A stretch of 64,000 bases of DNA from Streptomyces sp. SirexAA-E (GTDB lineage: Bacteria; Actinomycetota; Actinomycetes; Streptomycetales; Streptomycetaceae). The first letter of the stretch is position 1, and every line of letters starts with the position of its first letter. The stretch is from assembly GCF_000177195.2 (NCBI RefSeq), contig NC_015953.1, forward strand, positions 2,356,001 through 2,420,000, written 5' to 3'. The translations under genes were made by a program, and so were the position numbers. Of this stretch, positions 57,208 through 64,000 are shown piece after piece. Under the pieces are notes generated by a model. It was not told the origin of the DNA. It saw only the letters and a list, made by a program, of their open reading frames with translations, and searched no databases.

Positions 57208-59118
57208 TCACAGGTGGTGGCGCCGGGCCGCGACCTGCCGGTCGTACTCTTTCCTGGCCTCGGCCGCCGGCGGCCGGTGCGCGGTCTCGGCCACGGGCAC
57301 ATCCCACCACGCCTGGGCCGGAGGTGGCCCCGACTCCGCGTCCGCCGTCGCGGTCTCGACGTGGACACAGGTGGGGCGGTCCGCGCCGCGCGCCTCGGCC
57401 AGGGCCTCACGCAGGTCGCGCACGGAGCGGGCCCGCAGGACCCGCATGCCGAGCGAGGCGGCGTTGGCGGCGAGGTCGACGGGGAGCGGCAGGCCCGTGT
57501 AGCCGCCGTCCTGGTCCCGGTAGCGGTAGGCCGTGCCGAAGCGTTCAGCGCCCACGGACTCGGAGAGGCCGCCGATGGAGGCGTACCCGTGGTTCTGGAG
57601 GACGACCAGCTTGACGGGCAGGGATTCCTGGACGGCGGTGACGATCTCGGTGGGGTTCATCAGGTACGTGCCGTCGCCGACCAGCGCCCAGACGGGGCGG
57701 CCGGGTGCGGCGAGCTGGACGCCGAGGGCGGCCGGGATCTCGTAGCCCATGCAGGAGTAGCCGTACTCGACGTGGTACTGGCGCGGGGAGCGGGCCCGCC
57801 ACAGCTTGTGCAGGTCGCCGGGGAGCGAACCGGCCGCGTTGACGAGGATGTCGTCGTCGGTGACCAGGGCGTCCAGCAGGCCGAGTACCTGGGCCTGGGT
57901 GGGGCGGGCGTCCTCGTCGGGGGCGGCGAACGCGGCGTCCACGCGCCGCTCCCAGCGGTCCTTGGCTTCGGTGTACTCCGTCTCGTAGGCGGCGTCCACC
58001 CGGTACGCGCGTGAGGCGAGGGCGGCGCCGAGCTCCTCCAGGCAGGTGCGGGCGTCGCCGACGAGGGGCAGGGCGGCGAGCTTGTGGGCGTCGAAGCCGG
58101 TGACGTTGAGGTTGAGGAAGCGGACGGCCGGGGCGGCGAAGAGGGTGCCGGAGGCGGTGGTGAAGTCGGTGTAGCGGGTGCCGACGCCGATCACCAGGTC
58201 CGCGTCGCGGGCCAGGTCGTCGGCGGTGGCGGTGCCGGTGTGCCCGATGCCGCCGACGTCGGCCGGGTGGTCGTGGCGCAGCGAACCCTTGCCGGCCTGG
58301 GTGGAGGCGACGGGGATGCGGGTGGCGGCGGCGAACGCGGCGAGGGTCTCCTCGGCGGCGCTGTGGTGGACACCGCCGCCCGCGACGACCAGGGGGCGGC
58401 GGGCGGCGCGCACGGCCCGGACCGCCTGTTCCAGTTCGTACGGGTCGGGGGCGGGCCTGCGGACGTGCCAGACCCGCTCGGCGAAGAACTCCGCCGGCCA
58501 GTCGTACGCCTCGGCCTGGACGTCCTGCGGCAGGGCGAGCGTGACCGCGCCGGTGGCCGCCGGGTCGGCGAGCGTGCGCATGGCCTGGAGCGCGGCCGGG
58601 ATCAGCGCCGCGGGGCGGGTGATCCGGTCGAAGTAGCGGGAGACCGGGCGCAGGCAGTCGTTGACCGACATGTCGCCGGTGTGGGGCACTTCGAGCTGCT
58701 GGAGCACGGGGTCGGCGGGCCGGGCCGCGAAGGTGTCGCCGGGCAGCAGCAGGACCGGGAGGTGGTTGACGGTGGCGAGGGCGGCGCCGGTGACGAGGTT
58801 GGTGGCGCCGGGGCCGATGGAGGTGGTGACGGCGTGCGCGGAGAGGCGGCCGGACTGGCGGGCGTATCCGACGGCGGCGTGGACCATGGCCTGTTCGCTG
58901 CGGCCCTGGAAGTAGGGCATGGCGGGGCCCGCCTCGACGAGTGCCTGGCCGACGCCCGCGACGTTGCCGTGGCCGAAGATGCCCCAGGTGGCCCCGATCA
59001 GCCGTCGGCGGCGGCCGTCGCGCTCGGTGTACTGCCGGGCCAGGAAGGTGATCAGGGCCTGGGCGGTGGTGAGCCTGCGGGTGGACGCGGGTGAGGGGGT
59101 GCGCGACGGGTCGGTCAC
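57208..59118 (-). CDS. iolD: 3D-(3,5/4)-trihydroxycyclohexane-1,2-dione hydrolase
   Basis: 636 residues from GTG 59118. A thiamine-diphosphate enzyme that opens the inositol ring to 5-deoxy-glucuronate. Motifs: WGIFGHGNVAGVGQAL near the N-terminus, SIGPGATNLVTGAALATVNH, GGIGHTGTATADDLARDADL in the middle domain, and the ThDP site GDGTYLMNPTEIVTAVQESL with VVLQNHGYASIGGL. The GTG start overlaps the iolB stop (GTGA), showing tight coupling. The frame upstream of 59118 has no similarity. Confidence 0.93.
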   Translation of the reverse strand: MTDPSRTPSPASTRRLTTAQALITFLARQYTERDGRRRRLIGATWGIFGHGNVAGVGQALVEAGPAMPYFQGRSEQAMVHAAVGYARQSGRLSAHAVTTSIGPGATNLVTGAALATVNHLPVLLLPGDTFAARPADPVLQQLEVPHTGDMSVNDCLRPVSRYFDRITRPAALIPAALQAMRTLADPAATGAVTLALPQDVQAEAYDWPAEFFAERVWHVRRPAPDPYELEQAVRAVRAARRPLVVAGGGVHHSAAEETLAAFAAATRIPVASTQAGKGSLRHDHPADVGGIGHTGTATADDLARDADLVIGVGTRYTDFTTASGTLFAAPAVRFLNLNVTGFDAHKLAALPLVGDARTCLEELGAALASRAYRVDAAYETEYTEAKDRWERRVDAAFAAPDEDARPTQAQVLGLLDALVTDDDILVNAAGSLPGDLHKLWRARSPRQYHVEYGYSCMGYEIPAALGVQLAAPGRPVWALVGDGTYLMNPTEIVTAVQESLPVKLVVLQNHGYASIGGLSESVGAERFGTAYRYRDQDGGYTGLPLPVDLAANAASLGMRVLRARSVRDLREALAEARGADRPTCVHVETATADAESGPPPAQAWWDVPVAETAHRPPAAEARKEYDRQVAARRHHL

Positions 59119-60041
59119 CGGGTGGCCTCCGGGTCCTGGGGCGGGGTCGAGCGGCCGGTCGTGCCGGGCGGCGGGCCGTACAGCGGCAGGCGTGGGTCGA
59201 CGGGCAGGCCGGGCCAGGTGTCGCGGATCCAGCGGTGGTCGGGGTGGTCGCGGATCAGCCACGCGCGCTCCTCGCCGGGGCCCGCCATGACGTTCAGGTA
59301 GTAGAGGGTGCGGCCGGGCGGGGCGATGGACGGGCCGTGCCAGCCGTCGGGGATCAGGACGGCGTCCCCGGTGGCGACTTCGGCCAGGACGTCCGTGCCG
59401 TCCGCGCGGGACGGCGACACCCGGTGGTAGCCCAGGCCGTCGTCCTCGACCTCGAAGTAGTAGATCTCCTCCAGCTCGCACTCGACGCCGGGGAGGTGCT
59501 CGTCGTGCTTGTGCGGCGGGTACGAGGACCAGTTGCCGCCGGGGGTCAGCACCTCGACGGCGATGAGCCGGTCGCAGGCGAAGGTGTCGGCGGCCGCGAA
59601 GTTGTTGACCTGCCGTGAGCAGGTCCCCGCGCCGCGCAGCTCCACCGGTACCTCCGGCGCGGGGCCGTAGCGAGCGGGGAGTCGTCGCTCGCACTTCGCT
59701 CCTGCCAGGGCGAAGCGGCCTCCTGCGCCGGAGGCGATCTGGGCGCGGGTGTCACGGGGCAGATAGGCGAAATCGGACACGGCGCTGAACACGTCTTCCC
59801 TGCCCAGCAGTTCGAAGTCGACACCTGCCGCCTGCACCGTACAGCCACCGGCCAGCGGCAGGACGATCCATTCGCTGTCGCCGGTCTCCAGGGTATGGAC
59901 ACCGCCGGGTGCGAGCTCCAGGACACGCAGGCTCGACCGGTCCCAGCCCGCGGTCCCGGGGTGGATGTCGAGGGTGTAGGGGCCGCTCGCCGCCCGGCCG
60001 GCCGGCAGGTGGTACCGCTGCTGATCGTCGCGCGTCGTCAT
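59115..60041 (-). CDS. iolB: 5-deoxy-glucuronate isomerase
   Basis: 308 residues from ATG 60041. Converts 5-deoxy-glucuronate to 2-deoxy-5-keto-gluconate. A bicupin enzyme: the metal-binding cluster YPPHKHDEHLPGVECELEEI (His, His, Glu) and the later GWHGPSIAPPG and IRDHPDH are seen. The N-terminal cupin half lacks the metal ligands, as usual. It sits between the aldolase-like gene and iolD, matching the usual actinobacterial inositol gene order. Confidence 0.92.
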   Translation of the reverse strand: MTTRDDQQRYHLPAGRAASGPYTLDIHPGTAGWDRSSLRVLELAPGGVHTLETGDSEWIVLPLAGGCTVQAAGVDFELLGREDVFSAVSDFAYLPRDTRAQIASGAGGRFALAGAKCERRLPARYGPAPEVPVELRGAGTCSRQVNNFAAADTFACDRLIAVEVLTPGGNWSSYPPHKHDEHLPGVECELEEIYYFEVEDDGLGYHRVSPSRADGTDVLAEVATGDAVLIPDGWHGPSIAPPGRTLYYLNVMAGPGEERAWLIRDHPDHRWIRDTWPGLPVDPRLPLYGPPPGTTGRSTPPQDPEATR

Positions 60042-60100
60042 GCCTTCTCCCTACCCCTTCCGCGTCCCGTGGCCGCTCGTCCTGGTGCCGGGTCCCGCGC

Positions 60101-60994
60101 TCACAGCAGTCCGACGGCCGTGTCGACGGCGGCGGCCACGTCCCCGTCGGCCGGATAGAGCAGCGAGCGCCCGACGACCAGCCCCCGGACGGTCGGCAGC
60201 CGCAGCGCGGTGCGCCACTTCTCGTACGCCTGGTCCAGGTCGCCTCCGACCTCGCCGCCGAGCAGGACCGCGGGCAGGGTCGAGGCCCGCATCACCCGGG
60301 CCATGTCGTCGGGGTCGTCGGTGACGGGGACCTTGAGCCAGGTGTAGGCGGAGGTGCCGCCGAGGCCGGAGGCGACGGCGATCGAGGTGGCGACGGCCTC
60401 GGGTGTCAGGTCGGTGCGCAGTCCGCCGTCGTCTGTACGGCGGCAGAGGAACGGCTCGACGAACACCGGCAGCCGGAGGGCGGCCATCTCGTCCACGGTG
60501 CGGGCGGCGGTGTGCAGGGTCTCCAGCGAGCCGGGGTCGCCGTGGTCGATCCTCAGCAGGAGCTTCCCCGCGTCGAAGCGCCGGCGGAAGAGGTCGGCGG
60601 GGCGGTGGCCGGTGAAGCGGTCGTCGAGCTCGAAGGCGGCCCCGGCGAGGCCGCCGCGGTTCATGGACCCGAGGACGACCTTGCCCTCCAGGGCGCCGAG
60701 CAACAGCAGGTCCTCCAGGACGTCGGCTCCGGCCAGCACACCGTCGACCCCGGGGCGGGAGAGCGCCAGCCGGAGCCGGCGCAGCAGGTCGAAGCGGTCG
60801 GCCATGGCGTAGGCGTCGTCGCCGACGGCCAGCGCGCCGCGCGCCGGATGGTCGGCGGCGATGATCATCAGCCGCCCGGAGGATCCGAGGAGAGGCCGCC
60901 TGCTGCGGGCCTCGGCGGCCTCGGCGACGGCTTCGGGGCGGTGGGCCCGGAGCCGGACGAGGTCGCCGACGCTCTCGGCGGCGGGCGCGCTCAC
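60101..60994 (-). CDS. Cgl0159-family aldolase-like TIM-barrel protein
   Basis: 297 residues from GTG 60994 (GTGA overlap with iolC). It resembles the Cgl0159 family found in actinobacterial inositol clusters and often labelled deoxyribose-phosphate aldolase. Seen: LMIIAADHPARGALAVGDDA near residue 42, VLGSMNRGGLAGAAFELDDR, and TSAYTWLKVPVTDDPDD with a Lys placed where class I aldolases form the Schiff base. By elimination it probably supplies the IolJ step (cleavage of 2-deoxy-5-keto-gluconate 6-phosphate), as no iolJ is present; this is inference. Confidence 0.8.
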   Translation of the reverse strand: MSAPAAESVGDLVRLRAHRPEAVAEAAEARSRRPLLGSSGRLMIIAADHPARGALAVGDDAYAMADRFDLLRRLRLALSRPGVDGVLAGADVLEDLLLLGALEGKVVLGSMNRGGLAGAAFELDDRFTGHRPADLFRRRFDAGKLLLRIDHGDPGSLETLHTAARTVDEMAALRLPVFVEPFLCRRTDDGGLRTDLTPEAVATSIAVASGLGGTSAYTWLKVPVTDDPDDMARVMRASTLPAVLLGGEVGGDLDQAYEKWRTALRLPTVRGLVVGRSLLYPADGDVAAAVDTAVGLL

Positions 60995-62034
60995 CGGACG
61001 GTCCCGGACGGGCCCGTCGCACGGGCCGGCGCCGCCGCCTCCGGCACGGCACCGTCGGCGAGGGCCTGTTCGACCTCGTGGGGGAAGGGCATCGCCGAGG
61101 AACAGGCGAGGCGGGAGGCGACGATGGCGCCGGCCGCGTTGGCGTACCGCATGACGCGTGCCGTGTCCCAGCCGGCGAGCAGCCCGTGGCACAGGGCGCC
61201 GCCGAACGCGTCCCCGGCGCCCAGCCCGTTGACCACGTCCACCGGCAGGGGCGGGATCTCGGCCGAGGTGCCGTCCCGGTGGACGGCGAGGACACCGGCG
61301 GGCCCCTGTTTGACGACGGCGAGCTCCACACCGGCGGCCAGCAGGGCGCGGGCGGCGGCGTACGGTTCGCGCTCGCCGGTGGCGATCTCGCACTCGTCGA
61401 CGTTGCCGACGGCGATCGTGGCGTGGCCGAGCGCCTCGCGGTAATGGGCGGGCGCCGAGGAGGCGGGGCCGTCGGCGTCGCTCCCCCCGCCCCAGAACAC
61501 GGGGCGCCAGTCCAGGTCGAAGACGGTGGCCCGCGGGGTCGCGCCGCCCGGTGCCGCGCTGCGGGCGCGGAGGGCGGTGAGGGTCGCGGTGCGGCTGGGT
61601 TCGGCGCACAGTCCGGTGCCGGTCATCCAGAAGACGCGGGCCTCGCGCACGGCGTCCAGGTCGAGTTCGCCCCCGCGGATCTCCAGGTCGGGCGCCTTGG
61701 GCTGCCGGTAGAAGTAGAGGGGGAAGTCGTCCGGCGGGAAGATCTCGCAGAAGGTGACCGGCGTCGGGTACTCCGCGACGGGGGTCACCCACCGGTCGTC
61801 CACACCGAACTCCGCCAGGGCGTGGTGGAGGTAGTCGCCGAAGGGATCGCGGCCGGTCCGGGTGATCACGGCGACGCGTCGGCCCAGTCTGGCCGCGGCC
61901 ACGGCGACGTTGGCCGGTGAACCGCCGAGGAACTTCCCGAAGGTCTCGACGCGGGCCAGCGGTACACCGGTCTGCAACGGGTAGATGTCCACACCGATCC
62001 GGCCCATGGTGATCACGTCGTACGGCTCAGGCAT
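60991..62034 (-). CDS. iolC: 5-dehydro-2-deoxygluconokinase
   Basis: 347 residues. A PfkB-family sugar kinase that phosphorylates 2-deoxy-5-keto-gluconate. The N-terminal motif FGKFLGGSPANVAVAAARLG and the C-terminal PfkB signature VDVVNGLGAGDAFGGALCHG with the catalytic Asp are present. The ATG at 62034 is preferred because GAAGGG lies six bases upstream; the ATG at 62040 has no spacing to it. First gene of the minus-strand inositol operon, divergent from the IolE-like gene across a shared operator region. Confidence 0.93.
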   Translation of the reverse strand: MPEPYDVITMGRIGVDIYPLQTGVPLARVETFGKFLGGSPANVAVAAARLGRRVAVITRTGRDPFGDYLHHALAEFGVDDRWVTPVAEYPTPVTFCEIFPPDDFPLYFYRQPKAPDLEIRGGELDLDAVREARVFWMTGTGLCAEPSRTATLTALRARSAAPGGATPRATVFDLDWRPVFWGGGSDADGPASSAPAHYREALGHATIAVGNVDECEIATGEREPYAAARALLAAGVELAVVKQGPAGVLAVHRDGTSAEIPPLPVDVVNGLGAGDAFGGALCHGLLAGWDTARVMRYANAAGAIVASRLACSSAMPFPHEVEQALADGAVPEAAAPARATGPSGTVR

Positions 62035-62091
62035 ACACATCCCTTCGACTGGCCCCAGGTCTAGCCCTACCCAGGAACCCTGTCAACACTT

Positions 62092-62101
62092 TGTCCGGAC
62101 A
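62092..62101. promoter_or_regulatory. Palindromic operator in the iol divergent region
   Basis: TGTCCGGACA, a perfect palindrome inside CTTTGTCCGGACATTC, centred between the divergent iolC and IolE-like genes. TTGACA at 62114-62119 may be a -35 for the rightward gene. The site type fits a GntR-like IolR repressor. No iolR gene is adjacent. Confidence 0.6.
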
Positions 62102-62150
62102 TTCGGAGGAACCCTTGACACCCCCTCAAGAGGCCAGGAAAGTGGGCGAT

Positions 62151-63077
62151 ATGACCTCCTTCGCACCGTCTCCGGTCGGCATCCGCATCGGCTCGGCACC
62201 CGATTCGTGGGGGGTGTGGTTCCCCGACGACCCGCGACAGGTGCCCTGGGAACGCTTCCTGGACGAGGTCTCGGAGGCGGGCTACGAGTGGATCGAGCTC
62301 GGCCCGTACGGCTACCTGCCGACCGACCCCGCGCGGCTCCGGGACGAGACCGCCCGGCGGGGTCTCGCCGTCTCGGCGGGGACCGTCTTCACGGGATTGC
62401 ACCACGGCCCTGACGTCTGGGACCGGACCTGGGCACATGTCGCCGACAACGCGGCACTCACCCAGGCCATGGGCGCCGGGCACCTGGTGGTCATCCCGTC
62501 GTTCTGGCGGGACGACAGGACGGGCGAGGTGCTGGAGGACCGTACGCTCACGGCTGCGCAGTGGCGCGACCTCACGACGCAGACGGAGCGGCTGGCCCGC
62601 GAGGTGCGGGACCGCTACGGGCTGCGGATCGTGGTGCACCCGCACGCGGACACGCACATCGACGGCGAGGAGAACGTCAACCGCTTCCTCGACGCCACCG
62701 ACCCGGATCTGGTCTCGCTCTGCCTCGACACCGGCCATTACGCGTACTGCGGCGGCGACAGCGTGAAGCTGATCGAGACGTACGGCGAGCGCGTCGGCTA
62801 TCTGCACCTCAAGCAGGTCGATCCCGTGGTCCTCGCCGATGTCGTCGCGCACGGCGTGCCGTTCGGGCCGGCGGTGGCGCGCGGGGTGATGTGCGAGCCG
62901 CCCGGCGGGGTACCCCCGCTGGAACCGGTCCTGGACGCCGCACGCGCCCTGGGCAAGGACCTGTTCGCCATCGTCGAGCAGGACATGTACCCCTGCCCGC
63001 CCGACCGGCCGCTGCCCATCGCCCGCCGCACCCGCGCGTTCCTCCGGACCTGCGGCCCCGCCCGCCCCACCGCCTGA
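62151..63077 (+). CDS. iolE: IolE-like inosose dehydratase / sugar isomerase-epimerase
   Basis: 308 residues from ATG 62151 (the upstream ATG/GTG frame to 62091 lacks similarity). A TIM-barrel of the xylose-isomerase-like superfamily: IRIGSAPDSWGVWFPDDPRQ near the N-terminus, IVVHPHADTHIDGEENVNRF with metal-binding His residues, SLCLDTGHYAYCGGDS and GYLHLKQVDP, ending with EQDMYPCPPDRP. IolE removes water from 2-keto-myo-inositol. The start and motifs match it closely; a related IolH-type role cannot be excluded. It is transcribed away from iolC. Confidence 0.82.
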   Translation: MTSFAPSPVGIRIGSAPDSWGVWFPDDPRQVPWERFLDEVSEAGYEWIELGPYGYLPTDPARLRDETARRGLAVSAGTVFTGLHHGPDVWDRTWAHVADNAALTQAMGAGHLVVIPSFWRDDRTGEVLEDRTLTAAQWRDLTTQTERLAREVRDRYGLRIVVHPHADTHIDGEENVNRFLDATDPDLVSLCLDTGHYAYCGGDSVKLIETYGERVGYLHLKQVDPVVLADVVAHGVPFGPAVARGVMCEPPGGVPPLEPVLDAARALGKDLFAIVEQDMYPCPPDRPLPIARRTRAFLRTCGPARPTA

Positions 63078-63310
63078 CCCTCCGGTCCCGCCTTTCCCTC
63101 CCGACGCGCCCGCTCCTCTCCCGGCTCCCCCACCCCTCCCGTCACTCCGCGCACAGCTGCCCCGCCCGTCACGCACGTGTCACGCATGTGCGCATTCCGT
63201 CGGGTTTGTGTCACAGGCTTGCGACGGCCCCTGCCCGTCCGACGGCCCCCTCGTTCAACGGAACAGAGAACACGGTGTACAGGGCACGGAGGTACGGAGA
63301 GGTGTCATCC

Positions 63311-63502
63311 ATGACGGACAGGAAGCTCTGGTCGTACCAGGACATTGCCGCGCACATCGAGGTCCAGCCGGACACCGTCCGCTCGTACCGGAAGCACGGC
63401 CTGCTGCCGGCACCCGACGCCGTCCGGCACGGGAAGCCCTACTGGTACGAGGACACGGTCCACGCCTGGATCGCGTCCCGGCCGAGCAACCGGGGCCGGT
63501 GA
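63311..63502 (+). CDS. Small MerR/AlpA-like HTH protein
   Basis: 63 residues from ATG 63311 behind GGAGAGG. The whole protein is a winged helix-turn-helix: LWSYQDIAAHIEVQPDTVRS YRKHGLLPAPDAVRHGKPYW, then TVHAWIASRP. The shape is that of excisionase/AlpA-type or MerR-like small DNA-binding proteins. No integrase is nearby, so it is more likely a small chromosomal regulator than a true excisionase. Its 3' end is 50 bp from the copper operator. Confidence 0.75.
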   Translation: MTDRKLWSYQDIAAHIEVQPDTVRSYRKHGLLPAPDAVRHGKPYWYEDTVHAWIASRPSNRGR

Positions 63503-63551
63503 CGCACGCCCTCCCGCGAACGGCCGCCCGGGGCGACGACATACGACATTG

Positions 63552-63571
63552 ATACCCCCTAGGGGTATAGT
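63552..63571 (+). promoter_or_regulatory. CsoR copper operator and promoter of the metal chaperone gene
   Basis: ATACCCCCTAGGGGTAT (63552-63568) is the pseudo-palindromic CsoR box of actinobacteria. It overlaps a -10-like TATAGT (63566-63571), so CsoR would repress when copper is low. A spacer of about 80 bp leads to the chaperone gene. Confidence 0.85.
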
Positions 63572-63650
63572 ATGGACGTAGTGAGGGCACACCGGCCTTT
63601 CCGGTGACCCCTCGCGCCCGTCCCTGTGTGCCCGCGAAGAGGAGAACACC

Positions 63651-63956
63651 ATGACCGCCGAGACCGAGACCGCCCCGACCGCCGGCTCCTGCTGCTCGTC
63701 CACCGGCTCCTGCCACGACGGGGCGGCGGACGCCCCGGCCGACGGCGTCACCACGGTGTACGAGGTGACGGGCATGACCTGCGGCCACTGCGAGGGCGCC
63801 GTGTCCGAGGAGATCTCCGGGCTGGAGGGCGTCACCTCCGTCACGGCCGAGGCGTCGAGCGGCCGGGTGACCGTCACCTCCGCGGCCGCGCTGCCCGAGG
63901 AGGCCGTGCGTGCCGCGGTCGACGAGGCCGGCTACGAGCTCGTGGGCCGGGCCTGA
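63651..63956 (+). CDS. copZ: Copper chaperone CopZ-like (heavy-metal-associated domain)
   Basis: 101 residues from ATG 63651 (GAGGAG upstream). The HMA domain (about 35-100) carries the metal-binding GMTCGHCEGAVSEEISGLEG and ends ALPEEAVRAAVDEAGYELVG. The N-terminal extension holds two more Cys groups (SCCSSTGSC) followed by an acidic linker, an extra metal site not found in minimal CopZ. It is cytoplasmic and would pass Cu(I) to a CopA-type P-ATPase, probably encoded just beyond the window end. The CsoR box upstream supports copper control. Confidence 0.88.
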   Translation: MTAETETAPTAGSCCSSTGSCHDGAADAPADGVTTVYEVTGMTCGHCEGAVSEEISGLEGVTSVTAEASSGRVTVTSAAALPEEAVRAAVDEAGYELVGRA

Positions 63957-64000
63957 GGGAGCCGGGCCCGGGTACCCCGGCCCCCGGCGGCACGGCCCCC

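Noticed and set aside
63311..63502. Small HTH protein as an excisionase of an integrated element
   Set aside because: No integrase, att site or mobile genes lie near it; neighbours are metabolic and copper genes.

Overview
This window is from a high-GC actinobacterium, most likely a Streptomyces. The evidence is near-universal G/C at third codon positions, frequent GTG starts, XRE/DUF397 gene pairs, WS/DGAT and Cgl0159-type proteins, and an actinobacterial inositol cluster. It falls into two parts that meet at about 26.5 kb.

Positions 1 to about 26,540 look like the distal part of an integrated element. The right edge carries only the 3' half of a tRNA-Arg(UCU) gene (26489-26543), as expected for an attachment-site copy; the intact tRNA and other end should lie left of position 1. 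The left third of the element is IS-scarred. It has two different truncated tyrosine integrases (210-1280 and 6288-6948) and two identical 555-bp IS630 fragments in inverted orientation flanking a lower-GC block with an ECF sigma factor, its membrane partner and a secreted I36-type protein. Three insertion sequences (5029-6285, 7291-9236, 9247-10523) each enclose an extra non-transposase gene between their terminal repeats; a fourth IS is decayed. The right half is a defence island: an AIPR nuclease (12128-14278), then on the minus strand a putative ATPase/RloB pair followed by type I restriction-modification hsdM, hsdS, hsdR and a YgjP-type metallopeptidase, with gene debris between hsdS and hsdR.

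Positions 26,540 to 64,000 look like ordinary chromosome: a MerR-like regulator, an RsbW-like ATP-binding protein, an ABC exporter next to a WS/DGAT acyltransferase, a secreted NLP toxin-like protein, and a GntR regulator divergent from a leucine leader peptide, leuA and an ABC ATPase. Next come a MerR/SDR divergent pair, a phosphoribosyltransferase-hydrolase fusion, and the L-rhamnose uptake operon (rhaT, two permeases, rhaS, rhaM) behind LacI-type operators. Then follow a LysR regulator, two SDRs, an unusual serine hydrolase-ABC ATPase fusion with its permease, a degenerate two-repeat type I-E CRISPR relic, and an XRE/DUF397 locus.

The last 8 kb is a myo-inositol catabolic cluster (mmsA, iolD, iolB, a Cgl0159-type aldolase and iolC on the minus strand; an IolE-like protein divergent) around a TGTCCGGACA palindrome. 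It is followed by a small HTH protein and a CsoR-box-controlled copper chaperone. All functions are assigned by reading motifs and family resemblance; no database search was run.
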